From positions 1 through 59,445 of the forward strand of contig JBFWOF010000039.1 in NCBI GenBank assembly GCA_050250665.1: a stretch of 59,445 bases of DNA, given 5' to 3'. The position numbers and the translations under genes were made by a program. This document shows positions 9,429 through 18,454 of this stretch, piece by piece. The notes beneath the pieces were generated by a model. It had not been told where the DNA came from. It searched no databases and saw nothing but the letters and a program-made list of their open reading frames with translations. Each line of letters begins with the position of its first letter. The stretch's first letter is position 1. Origin of the DNA: JADKFD01 sp050250665 (GTDB lineage Bacteria > Pseudomonadota > Gammaproteobacteria > Xanthomonadales > SZUA-5).

Positions 9429-10205
9429 ATGCGTGCCTGGGTGGCGCTGATGATTCTGCTGGTGTTGGCGGCGTGGGTCTTGCAGGACACGCCCCAGTCC
9501 ACGGTGGGTACGCCATCGGTGTCGATATCGGAGTCACCGGTGGCAGCGGCTGCGGTCGATAGCCCCGGTGCATTTGCAGTGCTCCATGGCGACGATCCGG
9601 CGGCGGCGCTGCAGCGCCTGCCGGGTCCGGAAGCGCGGCGCTTGCGCGAGCAGATCGATGGCGCCTGCCGGGCTTTGGCCATCCTCGAACTGGATGGTCG
9701 GACCGAGCCCGATCCGCGGCGCGATCCCGCTCGTCAGGAACTCTCGCGCCGCTGTGCCGATATGCCGGTCCCGTCATTGGACGTCAGAACCAGCGAGACG
9801 CCGCTGCCACGCGAGCCTGAAGAAGGGGCTGATCCCGTCACCGCGCAGCAGGCACTGTTGCAACTGCAGCGTGCGCGCAAGCCGCAGGAGTTGGTCGATG
9901 CCTGGCTGGAGGCCTATCGCCTCGGGGCACTGCCGCAGGCGCAGATCTTCGCCGACCGGCGCCTGTTGCTGCCGGGCGAGGCCGAGCAGCTGATCCGGGT
10001 GGTGGTGGACTGGCGCGAGTGTGCGCAATGGAATGCCTGTGATGGCGACAGCCTGATGACCCTGCGAGTGTGCGCGCTGCACGGTTGCGAGCCCGGCAGC
10101 GACATGCGCGCCGCCTGGCACCAGGCACTGGCACCGCGCGACATGGAGTCGGCGCTGGCCATCCACGCCTGGCTCGAGCATTTCCAGCAGGGGCCGCTGC
10201 CATGA
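9429..10205 (+). CDS. Anchored protein of unknown function, tandem paralogue 1
   Basis: I do not recognise a named family. The 258-residue protein starts MRAWVALMILLVLAAWVL, an uncleaved signal anchor or signal peptide, then a low-complexity proline/alanine linker, and ends in a helical domain with a cysteine pattern: DWREC...C...LRVC...HGCEPGSD. The next gene has the same architecture and the same pattern, so the two arose by tandem duplication. An upstream ATG at 9390 is in frame, but alignment with the paralogue's N-terminus supports 9429. Its stop overlaps the next start (ATGA, 10202-10205), implying translational coupling. A periplasmic location is likely. Confidence 0.7.
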   Translation: MRAWVALMILLVLAAWVLQDTPQSTVGTPSVSISESPVAAAAVDSPGAFAVLHGDDPAAALQRLPGPEARRLREQIDGACRALAILELDGRTEPDPRRDPARQELSRRCADMPVPSLDVRTSETPLPREPEEGADPVTAQQALLQLQRARKPQELVDAWLEAYRLGALPQAQIFADRRLLLPGEAEQLIRVVVDWRECAQWNACDGDSLMTLRVCALHGCEPGSDMRAAWHQALAPRDMESALAIHAWLEHFQQGPLP

Positions 10206-11059
10206 GGTCGCGGTGGTTCTTGCTGGCGTGCCTGATCGTCGCCGGGCTCATGGCCGGCTGGTATTTCGGCAGCGCCGACACCGGCTCGTCGCCCGCAGCT
10301 GGGAATGCTGCTACGCCCGCGCCCGGGCCGGCCGAGGCACCCTTGCCGGACTGGCCGAAGCCGGCCTCCGATGAAGCCAGACAGGCCAGTCAGGTGCGTA
10401 CCGCCGCCGATCTGCGCAGCGCCCTGGAGGCGGCACGGCGGGCCTTGCCCGTCGACGCACCGCAGCTGCATGCGCTGGCCGAGGAAGTGCGGGTGAGCTG
10501 TTCGGTGGCGCGCCGGCCGGATGCCTCCAGCCGTCGGGTGGACGATGATCCCAATCGTGAGCCGTGGATCAGCGAATTGATGCGCCGCTGTGCCGGTCTG
10601 CTCGACAGCGATCTCGACCCGCCGCCGGATTACGGCCCCCAGACCGCCCAGCGCAATGCCGAACTGCCGGATTGGGTGGAAGCCTTTGTCTCGCAGCAGG
10701 CAGCGCTGGAAATCTCCTGGCGGCACCTGCACGGCACGGCGGACGCCTCCCTGCTGGCCGCTGCATTGCGTTTTCTGCTGGAGCACGATGCGCTGCCGAT
10801 GAGCCGGATCTTTGCCGGCACCGTCGTGCCCGCACGCGCCGATATCGACAACGCCCTGATTCCGGCAGCGGACTGGATTGCCTGCAGCCGCAGCGCCTCC
10901 TGCGGCAGTCAGGGCATCTGGACGCTCTACACCTGCGCCCAGTTCGGCTGCCCTCCGGGGGCCGATCTGCCGCTGGCCCTGTATCGATTGTTGCCGCCGC
11001 AGCAGTTCGAGATTGCCCAGCGCATCGTGCGCTGGGCTCAGCGCGGCGCGCCGGGCTGA
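10202..11059 (+). CDS. Anchored protein of unknown function, tandem paralogue 2
   Basis: The 285-residue protein begins MRSRWFLLACLIVAGLMAGW, a membrane anchor or signal peptide, followed by a proline/alanine-rich linker (about 25-60) and a C-terminal domain with DWIACSRSASC, LYTCAQFGC and PPGAD. This matches paralogue 1 at the same positions (DWREC, C, VCALHGC, EPGSD), giving four shared cysteines that could form two disulphides in the periplasm. The start overlaps the preceding stop by ATGA. No enzyme motif is visible. The pair is convergent with phaR, with only 6 bases between stops. Confidence 0.72.
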   Translation: MRSRWFLLACLIVAGLMAGWYFGSADTGSSPAAGNAATPAPGPAEAPLPDWPKPASDEARQASQVRTAADLRSALEAARRALPVDAPQLHALAEEVRVSCSVARRPDASSRRVDDDPNREPWISELMRRCAGLLDSDLDPPPDYGPQTAQRNAELPDWVEAFVSQQAALEISWRHLHGTADASLLAAALRFLLEHDALPMSRIFAGTVVPARADIDNALIPAADWIACSRSASCGSQGIWTLYTCAQFGCPPGADLPLALYRLLPPQQFEIAQRIVRWAQRGAPG

Positions 11060-11065
11060 ATCGGC

Positions 11066-11578
11066 TCAGCTCTTGCGGCGCGACTTGTCGCTGTCGGCCG
11101 GATCGCGCGGCAAACCGGGCGATCCCGGCGGCGCTGGCGGCGGCGGCTTGCCGAAGCCCTGCTGCAACTGGCGCCAGAGTTCCAGATTGCGTTCGGTCAG
11201 ATCGTTCATCACGGCCCAGGGTGACTGCCCGAGCAGCGTGTTCAGCTGCTGCCGGAACTGTTGCTGCTGATCCAGGAAGATCTGCATGCTGCGTTCCAGA
11301 TAGCTGCCCATGAAACCCTGCAGCGAATCGCCATAGAAACGGATCAGCTGCGACAGCAGCTGAGTGGTCAGCAGCGGCTGACCCTGTTCCTCGCGTTCGG
11401 TGATGATCTGCAGCAGCACCGAACGGGTGAGGTCCTGTTGGGTCTTCGCGTCCTGAACTTCGAAGGCGTCGCCGTCCTGGACCAGCTGGCGGATATCCTC
11501 AAGCGTCACATACGACGAAATCTCGGTGTCGTAGAGCCGGCGATTTGGGTACTTCTTGATGATGCGCGGACGGGACAT
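11066..11578 (-). CDS. phaR: Polyhydroxyalkanoate synthesis regulator PhaR
   Basis: A 170-residue protein with the PHB-accumulation regulator DNA-binding domain at about 5-65 (IIKKYPNRRLYDTE, SYVTLEDIRQLV), a middle PHB_acc-type region with repeated glutamines (DQQQQFRQQLNTLL) and a proline-rich, charged tail. PhaR binds both poly-hydroxybutyrate and the promoters of phasin and its own gene, repressing when polymer is absent. It lies 73 bases downstream of phaB on the same strand, which fits a PHB regulon. The polymerase gene phaC is not in the window. Confidence 0.92.
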   Translation of the reverse strand: MSRPRIIKKYPNRRLYDTEISSYVTLEDIRQLVQDGDAFEVQDAKTQQDLTRSVLLQIITEREEQGQPLLTTQLLSQLIRFYGDSLQGFMGSYLERSMQIFLDQQQQFRQQLNTLLGQSPWAVMNDLTERNLELWRQLQQGFGKPPPPAPPGSPGLPRDPADSDKSRRKS

Positions 11579-11651
11579 CGTGGCCCTTTCTGGTATCGAT
11601 CAGCATGCCTGCAGTTTGAAGGCTGGTGGCCTCGGTGGCCATCAGCGGCGC

Positions 11652-12392
11652 TTACCAACCCATGTAATGTCCACCATTGATGGACAGATTGGCGCCGGTA
11701 ATCCAAGCGGCTTCCTCGTCGACCAGGAAGTTCACCGCATAGGCGATTTCGCTGGGATAACCCAGGCGTCCGGTCGGGATCTGGGCGACGATCTTGGCGC
11801 GCACGTCTTCGGGCACGGCCATGACCATGTCGGTACCCACATAGCCCGGCGATACCGTGTTCACGGTGATCCCGAACTTGGCATTTTCCTGCGCCAGCGA
11901 GATCGTGAAACCGTGCATGCCGGCCTTGGATGCGGCGTAGTTGGCCTGACCATACTGGCCCTTCTGACCGTTGATCGAGGAGATCTGGACGATGCGGCCC
12001 CACATGCGCGCGCGCATGCCCTCGATGACCGAGCGGGTGACGTTGTAGCAGCTGGTCAGATTGGTGGCGATGACATCCGACCACTGCATCGGCGTCATCC
12101 GGTGAAAGGTGGTGTCGCGGGTAATGCCGGCGTTGTTCACCAGGATGTCGATGCCGCCGAGTTTGGCTTCGATCTCCTTGACCATCTCCTGGCTGGACGC
12201 AAAATCGGCGACATCGCCCGGAACGATCAGGCAATTGACGCCATCGGCCTTGAGCTCTTCCTGCCAGGCCCTGGCTTTCTCTTCATTGCGGTAGTTGGTG
12301 GCAACCCGATGGCCGGCCTTTGCCAGGCGCTTGATCATGGCCGTGCCGATGCCGCCGGTTCCGCCGGTCACCAATGCGATGCGACTTGTCAT
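11652..12392 (-). CDS. phaB: Acetoacetyl-CoA reductase PhaB
   Basis: A 246-residue short-chain dehydrogenase that reduces acetoacetyl-CoA to (R)-3-hydroxybutyryl-CoA with NADPH, supplying monomer for PHB. Visible are the nucleotide motif GGTGGIG near the N-terminus, NNAGITRD, the catalytic S...Y...K set (SSINGQKGQYGQANYAASK) and SPGYVGTDM. ATG 12392 is chosen over 12398 because AGGGAG lies six bases before it and the resulting length equals classical PhaB. phaR follows downstream. Confidence 0.93.
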   Translation of the reverse strand: MTSRIALVTGGTGGIGTAMIKRLAKAGHRVATNYRNEEKARAWQEELKADGVNCLIVPGDVADFASSQEMVKEIEAKLGGIDILVNNAGITRDTTFHRMTPMQWSDVIATNLTSCYNVTRSVIEGMRARMWGRIVQISSINGQKGQYGQANYAASKAGMHGFTISLAQENAKFGITVNTVSPGYVGTDMVMAVPEDVRAKIVAQIPTGRLGYPSEIAYAVNFLVDEEAAWITGANLSINGGHYMGW

Positions 12393-12533
12393 ATCCATCT
12401 CCCTCCCGGAAATTCCACGGATTCTACACACCGCAAACAGGCTTGCCCGCATCGGTGCATGAGCGGATGGCGGCATTCGCGAAACAGCGACGCTGTGAGG
12501 CACCAGAGCACGGCAGGGTTCTGCCTGTCCGGA

Positions 12534-13409
12534 TCAATCCGCGGGATCGGGCAGCAGCGCCAGTTGCCTCGGAACGCGATCGATACGCCAGTGGCGGATC
12601 AGCCAATCCAGATCGAAGGGGCCCTGTGGAACTGGCTGTCCCAGCCAAGTGGCGATCTGCGGTAACTGCTGCTGAAACTCGCCGGGTGACAGCGCCGGTG
12701 CGAGATTCTGTTTGCTCAACTTCTGGCCGTCGGCACCGAGCAGCAGGGGCAGATGGGCATAGCGCGGCGTCGGCAATCCCAGACACTGCTGCAGATAAAT
12801 CTGGCGCGGGGTGGAATCGAGCAGATCGGCACCGCGGACCACATCACTGATCTGCTGCGCGGCATCGTCGACCACCACCGCCAGCTGATAGGCATAGGGC
12901 CCATCGGCGCGGCGCAACACGAAATCACCGACCTCCCGCTGCAGATTTTGTCGGTAGCGTCCTTGAATGCGGTCGTCGAATTCAATGTTGACGTTGGGCA
13001 CGCGCAGTCGGATTGCCGCTGTCCGTCCGGCATTGGCCGCGGACGCCTGGCAGGGTCCGCGATGTATGCCCTTGCTGGCGGCCAGATCGCTGCGGCTGCA
13101 GCGGCACTCGAAAGCCATTCCGGCGTCAAGCAGCTGTGCCACGGCCTGCGCATAAGCCTGACTGCGGCTGCTCTGATAGAGCACGGCAGCGTCGGAGTGG
13201 AGGCCGATGGCATCCAGCAGGTTCAGGATCAGACGGTCGGCACCGGGCTGCTCGCGCGGTGGGTCCAGGTCTTCCATGCGGATCAGCCACGCACCGCCGT
13301 GGGCCCTGGCATCCAGCCAGCTGGCGAGGGCTGCCAGAGCCGATCCTAGATGTAGCGGCCCGGTGGGCGAGGGCGCGAATCGGCCGCGGTAGTGTGGCGC
13401 CGGGCTCAT
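12534..13409 (-). CDS. gluQ: Glutamyl-Q tRNA(Asp) synthetase
   Basis: A 291-residue truncated GluRS-like enzyme that activates glutamate and transfers it to queuosine in the anticodon of tRNA-Asp. The class I signature is FAPSPTGPLHLGS at 11-23, and the KMSKS equivalent is QKLSKQN. Zinc ligands are suggested by C102, C104 and C120; the tyrosine seen in E. coli appears as histidine. The anticodon-binding domain of a full GluRS is absent, as expected. It is transcribed toward phaB across a 141-base gap in which no gene is seen. Confidence 0.92.
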   Translation of the reverse strand: MSPAPHYRGRFAPSPTGPLHLGSALAALASWLDARAHGGAWLIRMEDLDPPREQPGADRLILNLLDAIGLHSDAAVLYQSSRSQAYAQAVAQLLDAGMAFECRCSRSDLAASKGIHRGPCQASAANAGRTAAIRLRVPNVNIEFDDRIQGRYRQNLQREVGDFVLRRADGPYAYQLAVVVDDAAQQISDVVRGADLLDSTPRQIYLQQCLGLPTPRYAHLPLLLGADGQKLSKQNLAPALSPGEFQQQLPQIATWLGQPVPQGPFDLDWLIRHWRIDRVPRQLALLPDPAD

Positions 13410-13633
13410 TCAGCGCCTGCTTTCGAAGCCGGGAAGGCGGCCGATGCCCTCATGAGCGCTGAACAGGGCTTTTGGCACGCTTGAAAGCGCCGCGGGCAGC
13501 CCTCAATCCGCTCTGGCGGCAGTGCCCACTTCCGGCTGAATGTTGCCGAAGTAGTCGGTAGTCGCCGCATTTAGATCTGCTCTTCACGGTAATACCGGTG
13601 ATCATGCTCAGCCTGAGCTGAAGGAGTTTAGCG

Positions 13634-14509
13634 ATGTCGCGAGTGATGTTGTTCCTGGGTACCAATCTGGCCGTGCTGGTGATGCTCGGATTGGTGACCA
13701 ATGTGATTGGGCCGGCTCTGGGCATAGACCCACGCAGCACCATAGGCCTGCTGATACTGGCCGGTGTGGTCGGTTTTACCGGCTCCTTCATCTCGCTGGC
13801 CCTGTCCAAGTGGATGGCCAAGCGCTCCACCGGCGCCGTCGTCATCACGCAGCCGCGCAACGCCGACGAGCGCTGGCTGGTCGAGACCGTCGCCCGTCAG
13901 GCGCAGGCCGCCGGCATTCAGATGCCGGAAGTGGCGATTTATGACGCCCCCGACCTGAACGCCTTCGCGACCGGCATGAATCGCAACAACGCACTGGTGG
14001 CGGTCAGCACCGGTCTGCTGCGCAACATGACCCGCGACGAGGTCGAGGCCGTGCTCGCCCATGAAGTCGGTCATGTGGCCAATGGCGACATGGTCACCAT
14101 GGCGCTGATCCAGGGCGTGCTCAATACCTTCGTGTTCTTCCTCTCGCGCGTCATCGGTCAGATCATCGACCAGGCGGTGTTCAAGCGCAGCGCCGACGAG
14201 GGCCGCGGCATCGGCTACTTCCTGACGGTGATCGTTCTGGAAATTGTGTTCGGCCTCATCGCTTCGGTGATTGCGATGTGGTTCTCGCGCCAGCGCGAAT
14301 TCCGTGCCGATGCCGCTGGCGCCCGCTTTGCCGGTCGCGAGAAGATGATCGCAGCCCTGCAGCGGCTGATGCTCAATCACGGTCAGACCGCGCTGCCCAA
14401 GGACGTTCAGGCCTTCGGCATCTCCGGTGGGGTCGGCGAGGGGCTGAAGCGCTTGTTCATGACCCATCCGCCGCTGGAAGAGCGCATCGCGGTCCTGCGT
14501 CAGGGCTGA
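13634..14509 (+). CDS. htpX: Membrane zinc protease HtpX
   Basis: A 291-residue M48 protease of the inner membrane that degrades misfolded membrane proteins. Two N-terminal helices (about 5-30 and 36-58) are followed by the zinc motif HEVGH at 143-147, two more helices (about 160-210) and the third ligand region FRADAAGA. GAAGGAG lies about eight bases before the ATG. It is divergent from gluQ across 224 bases and convergent with fimX, sharing a hairpin at 14547-14576. Length and motifs are full. Confidence 0.95.
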   Translation: MSRVMLFLGTNLAVLVMLGLVTNVIGPALGIDPRSTIGLLILAGVVGFTGSFISLALSKWMAKRSTGAVVITQPRNADERWLVETVARQAQAAGIQMPEVAIYDAPDLNAFATGMNRNNALVAVSTGLLRNMTRDEVEAVLAHEVGHVANGDMVTMALIQGVLNTFVFFLSRVIGQIIDQAVFKRSADEGRGIGYFLTVIVLEIVFGLIASVIAMWFSRQREFRADAAGARFAGREKMIAALQRLMLNHGQTALPKDVQAFGISGGVGEGLKRLFMTHPPLEERIAVLRQG

Positions 14510-14546
14510 GCGCCGGCCCGACCCGATCGGGCCTGGCGATCCGCAG

Positions 14547-14576
14547 CTACGACTTCGGCTTCAGCCGAAGTCGTAG
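14547..14576. terminator. Bidirectional terminator overlapping the fimX stop
   Basis: A perfect 14-bp inverted repeat (14547-14560 and 14563-14576) separated by two bases lies 37 bases after the htpX stop. Its right arm contains the last codons and stop of the convergent fimX gene (stop at 14561-14563). It can form the same hairpin in either transcript. Confidence 0.75.
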
Positions 14577-16669
14577 GACATCACTTTCTCGGGCTCCTGC
14601 AGGAAATTACCCTGCACGAAGTTGACGCCGACCGAGAACAGGATCGACATGCTGGCGGCATCCTCGACGAATTCGGCCACGGTCATGCGTCCAAAGGCGC
14701 GTGACTGCTCGCACAGCTCCTTGATCTTGGCCTGATTCTCGGCGCTCTTGGCCAGATCGGCCATGAAGGTGCGATCGAGCTTCACGTAATTGGCGCCGAC
14801 GTGCTTGAGCAACTGGAAGGAGTTGAGGCCGCTGCCGAACTGCTCCAGGGCAAAGCCGCATTTCAGCTGTTCCAGACCCTTCTGGAAGAACTTGGCCTGC
14901 TTAAGGTGGGTCACGACCTTGCTTTCGGGCATCTCGAAGACCAGCCGGTCGCCGGGAACCCGGGCGTTCTTGAGCTGCTGGGCCAGCCACGGCAACAGCG
15001 TGCCGTCATCGATGGCCTGCGGCGTGAGCTTGATGAAGAAGGTGGTCAGCCGGCCCTGGGCCATGCGCTCCTGCAGAATCTTCAGCACGTGCTCGACCAC
15101 CCAGCGGTCGATCTGCGGCAGTAACCCGAAGCGTTCGGCGATCGGCAGGAACTGTCCGGGCATGATCTCGCCCTTGGGTCCCTGCATGCGCAGCAGCACT
15201 TCGTAGAACTCGCCCTCGTGACCCTGCAGCGACACGATCGGCTGATAGAAGAGGATGAATCCGTCCTTGGCGAGCGCGTTCTTGATGGTGTCCAGCCACT
15301 CGCGGTCCTTGGCCGCATCAGCCTTGTCCTGCGCTGCCGGATCGAAGGTGGCGATGCGGTTGCCGCCCTCGGCCTGCGCCGTGCGGCAGGCCTCGTTGGC
15401 CTTTTCCAGCACCATCTGCGAGCCAGCGACCTTCTCGGTCAGCAGGCACACGCCGACACTGGCATTGAGGCTGACCGAGCGCTTGCCCACGTCGAAGATG
15501 CGTTCTTCGAAGCGCTTGCGGATCTGCTCCGCCATCTGCACGCAGGCTTCGTGAGGACGGCCTGACAACACGGCGGTAAAAGTATGGTCGGCAAAGCGGG
15601 CGACCAGATCGTTGGGCGGCGCGATCAGCTCCTTGAGCATGGCCGCGACATCACCGAGCAGCAGGTCGGCACCTCCGACGCCCACCTGATCGAGCACCTT
15701 GCGGTAGTTGTCGATCTCGATGTAGAGCACGGCCTGGTCAATCTTGCCGCTGTTGGCCGAGGCGATCGCCTTGTCCAACTCACCCATGAAGTGCTGACGG
15801 TTGTAGAGACCAGTCACCAGATCTTGGCGCTTCAGCGCATCCAGTTGCTCGGCCAGTTCTGTGCCCAGCGTCTGCTGGCGGAAGATGATCTGGGTGGCGG
15901 GCTCACCTTCGATGCTGGCTTCTGACAGCTCCATGATGGCTTCGAAAGTGCTGCCGTCCGAGCGCTTGGCATGGACGTCGAGCTTCTCGGGCGGTTTTTC
16001 GCCCTTGCTCTGCATGCGCAGCACGTTGCGGAATTTCTCGGCATCGCCGCTGGTGATCAGATCCAGGATCGCCAGGCCCTCAATTTCGTCGAAGTCCTCG
16101 AAGCCGAACATCTCCAGATAGGCCTTGTTGGCGTAGACGTGCATGCCTTCGTGCACATAGGCAATCGGATCCCGCGAGCTACCCAGCAAGGAGTGGGCTC
16201 GGCGCTCGCTTTCGCGCCAGGCGGCCTCCATGCGGCGCAGGGCCCGCCGGGTGCTGAGATTCTCGAATTCGCGCAGGACCACCGTCTGCAGATGGTCGGG
16301 TGTGGTTCGCAGCGCGACATCGCGCGCGCCTTCGCGCATGGCTTTCAGCACCGCGTCCTGGGTGACCGAATCGACCAGCTGGATCAGCGACATGTCCTTG
16401 CCGCTGCGCTGCACAATGCCGGCGGTGTCGATCAGGTTGAGTTTCCTGGCGCGCGGACTGAGCAGCACAATATCGGTGCTGCCGCTCTCCAGCGCCTCTT
16501 TCAACTGCTCCGCATCCTCCACCCGGTTGGGGCGCACGGCGATTCCCGCGTTGCGCAGCAAGCTGATGACCTGCTCGGCATCCTCCACCGAATCCTCAAC
16601 CAGCAGGACACGCAGGACCTTGTCGGCTTTTCCCATGGGCACAGAAAACTCTACGGACGAGCGCACCAT
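14561..16669 (-). CDS. fimX: FimX-like degenerate REC-PAS-GGDEF-EAL protein
   Basis: A 702-residue protein: receiver-like domain (about 18-135), PAS (about 160-260), GGDEF-like (about 280-440) and EAL-like (about 450-695). The catalytic motifs are broken: the GGDEF position reads ADHTF, EAL reads EVL, and the metal-binding DDFG of active phosphodiesterases reads LEQFGSG. This pattern and length match FimX of Pseudomonas and Xanthomonas, a c-di-GMP receptor that works with PilZ and PilB in type IV pilus assembly. The receiver also lacks an obvious phospho-acceptor (IVLLSPRA). The start could be 16669 or 16636 (MGKADKVL). It is 80 bases downstream of epmB on the same strand. Confidence 0.82.
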   Translation of the reverse strand: MVRSSVEFSVPMGKADKVLRVLLVEDSVEDAEQVISLLRNAGIAVRPNRVEDAEQLKEALESGSTDIVLLSPRARKLNLIDTAGIVQRSGKDMSLIQLVDSVTQDAVLKAMREGARDVALRTTPDHLQTVVLREFENLSTRRALRRMEAAWRESERRAHSLLGSSRDPIAYVHEGMHVYANKAYLEMFGFEDFDEIEGLAILDLITSGDAEKFRNVLRMQSKGEKPPEKLDVHAKRSDGSTFEAIMELSEASIEGEPATQIIFRQQTLGTELAEQLDALKRQDLVTGLYNRQHFMGELDKAIASANSGKIDQAVLYIEIDNYRKVLDQVGVGGADLLLGDVAAMLKELIAPPNDLVARFADHTFTAVLSGRPHEACVQMAEQIRKRFEERIFDVGKRSVSLNASVGVCLLTEKVAGSQMVLEKANEACRTAQAEGGNRIATFDPAAQDKADAAKDREWLDTIKNALAKDGFILFYQPIVSLQGHEGEFYEVLLRMQGPKGEIMPGQFLPIAERFGLLPQIDRWVVEHVLKILQERMAQGRLTTFFIKLTPQAIDDGTLLPWLAQQLKNARVPGDRLVFEMPESKVVTHLKQAKFFQKGLEQLKCGFALEQFGSGLNSFQLLKHVGANYVKLDRTFMADLAKSAENQAKIKELCEQSRAFGRMTVAEFVEDAASMSILFSVGVNFVQGNFLQEPEKVMSYDFG

Positions 16670-16749
16670 TTTGACCGAAATACGGTATGAATTGCCACCA
16701 ACTCAGGTGAAAGAAACGCAATCCCTGACACGGGAAGGCAAAAACTGAC

Positions 16750-17769
16750 TCAGGCGAGCACGGTCTTGCTGCTTCGTCCGGGGACTTCACGGGCCAGTCG
16801 TGGCACCAGATAGCCTGGCAGCTGGCGGCGCAGTGCCCGGATCAGTGCCCGGGCTTCGCCCAGACCGACCTCGAAATGCGCCGCGCCGGCGACCCGGTCG
16901 AGCAGATGCAGGTAGTACGGAGTCACGCCGGCATCAGCCAGGGTCTCGCTGAGCTCACGCAATGCCGGCACGCTGTCGTTGACGCCCCGCAGCAATACCG
17001 ACTGATTCAGCAGCACGGCCCCGGCGCCGCGCAGGCGTAGCAGTGCGGCATCGACGTTGTCATCGAACTCCCGGGCGTGATTGGCGTGGAGCACGATGGT
17101 CAGCGGCCACGGCAGCCCCGACAGCCAGCGCAGCAGTTCCGGGTCCACCCGTTCCGGCAGTGCTATCGGCCAGCGCGTGTGGATGCGGAAGCGGCGCAAG
17201 TGCTTGAATGCACTCAATGCATCGCTGAGTTCCTGGAGCTTGGCGGTGGCCAGCGACAGCGGATCGCCGCCGCTGAGGATCACTTCGTGGATGCTGTCAT
17301 CGGCGCCAATCTGGGCCACGGCCTCGCCCCATTGCTCGCGTGCGGCCAGTTCTTCGCTGTAGGGGAAGTGGCGTCGGAAGCAGTAACGGCAGTGCACCGC
17401 GCAGCTGCCGGTGGCGATCAGCAGCACCCGATGCGGGTATTTGTGGATCAGTCCCGGTCCGCGGGTGCGGGCCAGATCGCCCACCGGATCGCTGAGGAAG
17501 CCCGGCGCGGGCTGGTCCTCTTCGGCCAGCGGGATGACCTGGCGCAGCAGCGGATCGGCGGCGTCGCCATGACGCATGCGCTCGGCAAAGCCGCGCGGCA
17601 CCAGCAAGGGAAAGCTGGCCGACGCGCTCAGCGCCAGATCGGCGCGCGACAGGCCGACAAAGGCCAGCAGCTGATCGACATCGCGAAAAGCCTCGCGCAG
17701 CAGCAGTTTCCAGGGGCGCAGCGGCAACATCCGCGTTTCTGGTGGGAACAGCGGGCTAGCAGGTATCAT
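16750..17769 (-). CDS. epmB: EF-P beta-lysylation enzyme EpmB (lysine 2,3-aminomutase type)
   Basis: A 339-residue radical SAM enzyme. The cluster motif CAVHCRYC gives cysteines 123, 127 and 130, and SGGDPL follows. A lysine near the C-terminus (SSKTVLA) is a plausible pyridoxal-phosphate site, though I cannot confirm it. EpmB makes (R)-beta-lysine, which EpmA attaches to lysine 34 of EF-P. The efp gene starts 96 bases away on the other strand and has that lysine, which supports EpmB over a catabolic lysine aminomutase. epmA is not in the window. Confidence 0.92.
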   Translation of the reverse strand: MIPASPLFPPETRMLPLRPWKLLLREAFRDVDQLLAFVGLSRADLALSASASFPLLVPRGFAERMRHGDAADPLLRQVIPLAEEDQPAPGFLSDPVGDLARTRGPGLIHKYPHRVLLIATGSCAVHCRYCFRRHFPYSEELAAREQWGEAVAQIGADDSIHEVILSGGDPLSLATAKLQELSDALSAFKHLRRFRIHTRWPIALPERVDPELLRWLSGLPWPLTIVLHANHAREFDDNVDAALLRLRGAGAVLLNQSVLLRGVNDSVPALRELSETLADAGVTPYYLHLLDRVAGAAHFEVGLGEARALIRALRRQLPGYLVPRLAREVPGRSSKTVLA

Positions 17770-17865
17770 TCCGGGTTTGTTCGCATTGATCCGCGTCGCA
17801 CGACGCGACTTTCAGGTTCCCAATCATAGCGGCGCGTCAGGCGCCGCTTGCGCATGGAGATGGTG

Positions 17866-18435
17866 ATGGCTTCGTATGGCATGAATGATGTCAAGAATGG
17901 ACTCAAGATTCTGGTGGACGGCGATCCGTACACGATCGTCGATACCGATTTCATCAAGCCCGGCAAGGGCCAGGCCTTCACCCGCATCAAGATCCGCAAT
18001 CTGAAGAACGGCCGCACGGTCGAGCGCACCATGAAGGGCAGCGACTCGATCGAGGGCGCCGATGTGGTCGATACCGACATGCAGTACCTGTATTCCGATG
18101 GCGAGTACTGGCACTTCATGCAGTCGGAAACCTACGAGCAGTTTCAGGCCGACAAGGCCGCTGCCGGCGAAGCGGCGCAATGGCTGCGCGAACAGGATAT
18201 GTGCATCGTGACCCTGTGGAACAACGCGCCGCTGTCGGTGCAGCCGCCGAATTTCGTCGAACTCAAGATCGTCGAGTGCGATCCGGGTGTGCGTGGCGAC
18301 ACCGCGCAGGGTGGCGGCAAACCGGCCAAGCTGGAAACCGGCGCGGTCGTGCGCGTACCGCTGTTCGTCGAGAACGGCGAAACCGTGCGCGTGGACACAC
18401 GCAGCGGCGAGTACGTCGGTCGCGCCAACAAGTAA
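17866..18435 (+). CDS. efp: Translation elongation factor P
   Basis: A 189-residue EF-P that binds between the P and E sites and relieves stalling at proline runs. Three domains: KOW-like N-terminus with the modification loop KPGKGQAF, where K34 is the site for beta-lysine, and two OB folds. ATG 17866 is preferred over the in-frame upstream TTG (17848) because GGAGA lies five bases before it and MASYGMNDVKNGLKI is the usual beginning. The 5' region carries a GCGGCGC hairpin (17831-17849). It is divergent from epmB, its modifying enzyme. Confidence 0.96.
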   Translation: MASYGMNDVKNGLKILVDGDPYTIVDTDFIKPGKGQAFTRIKIRNLKNGRTVERTMKGSDSIEGADVVDTDMQYLYSDGEYWHFMQSETYEQFQADKAAAGEAAQWLREQDMCIVTLWNNAPLSVQPPNFVELKIVECDPGVRGDTAQGGGKPAKLETGAVVRVPLFVENGETVRVDTRSGEYVGRANK

Positions 18436-18454
18436 GCTGAGGCGGAGCGCGGCG

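Noticed and set aside
12393..12533. tRNA gene in the phaB-gluQ gap, and in other gaps of the window
   Set aside because: No cloverleaf with a TTCRANNC T-loop was recognised; a tRNA search program would be decisive.
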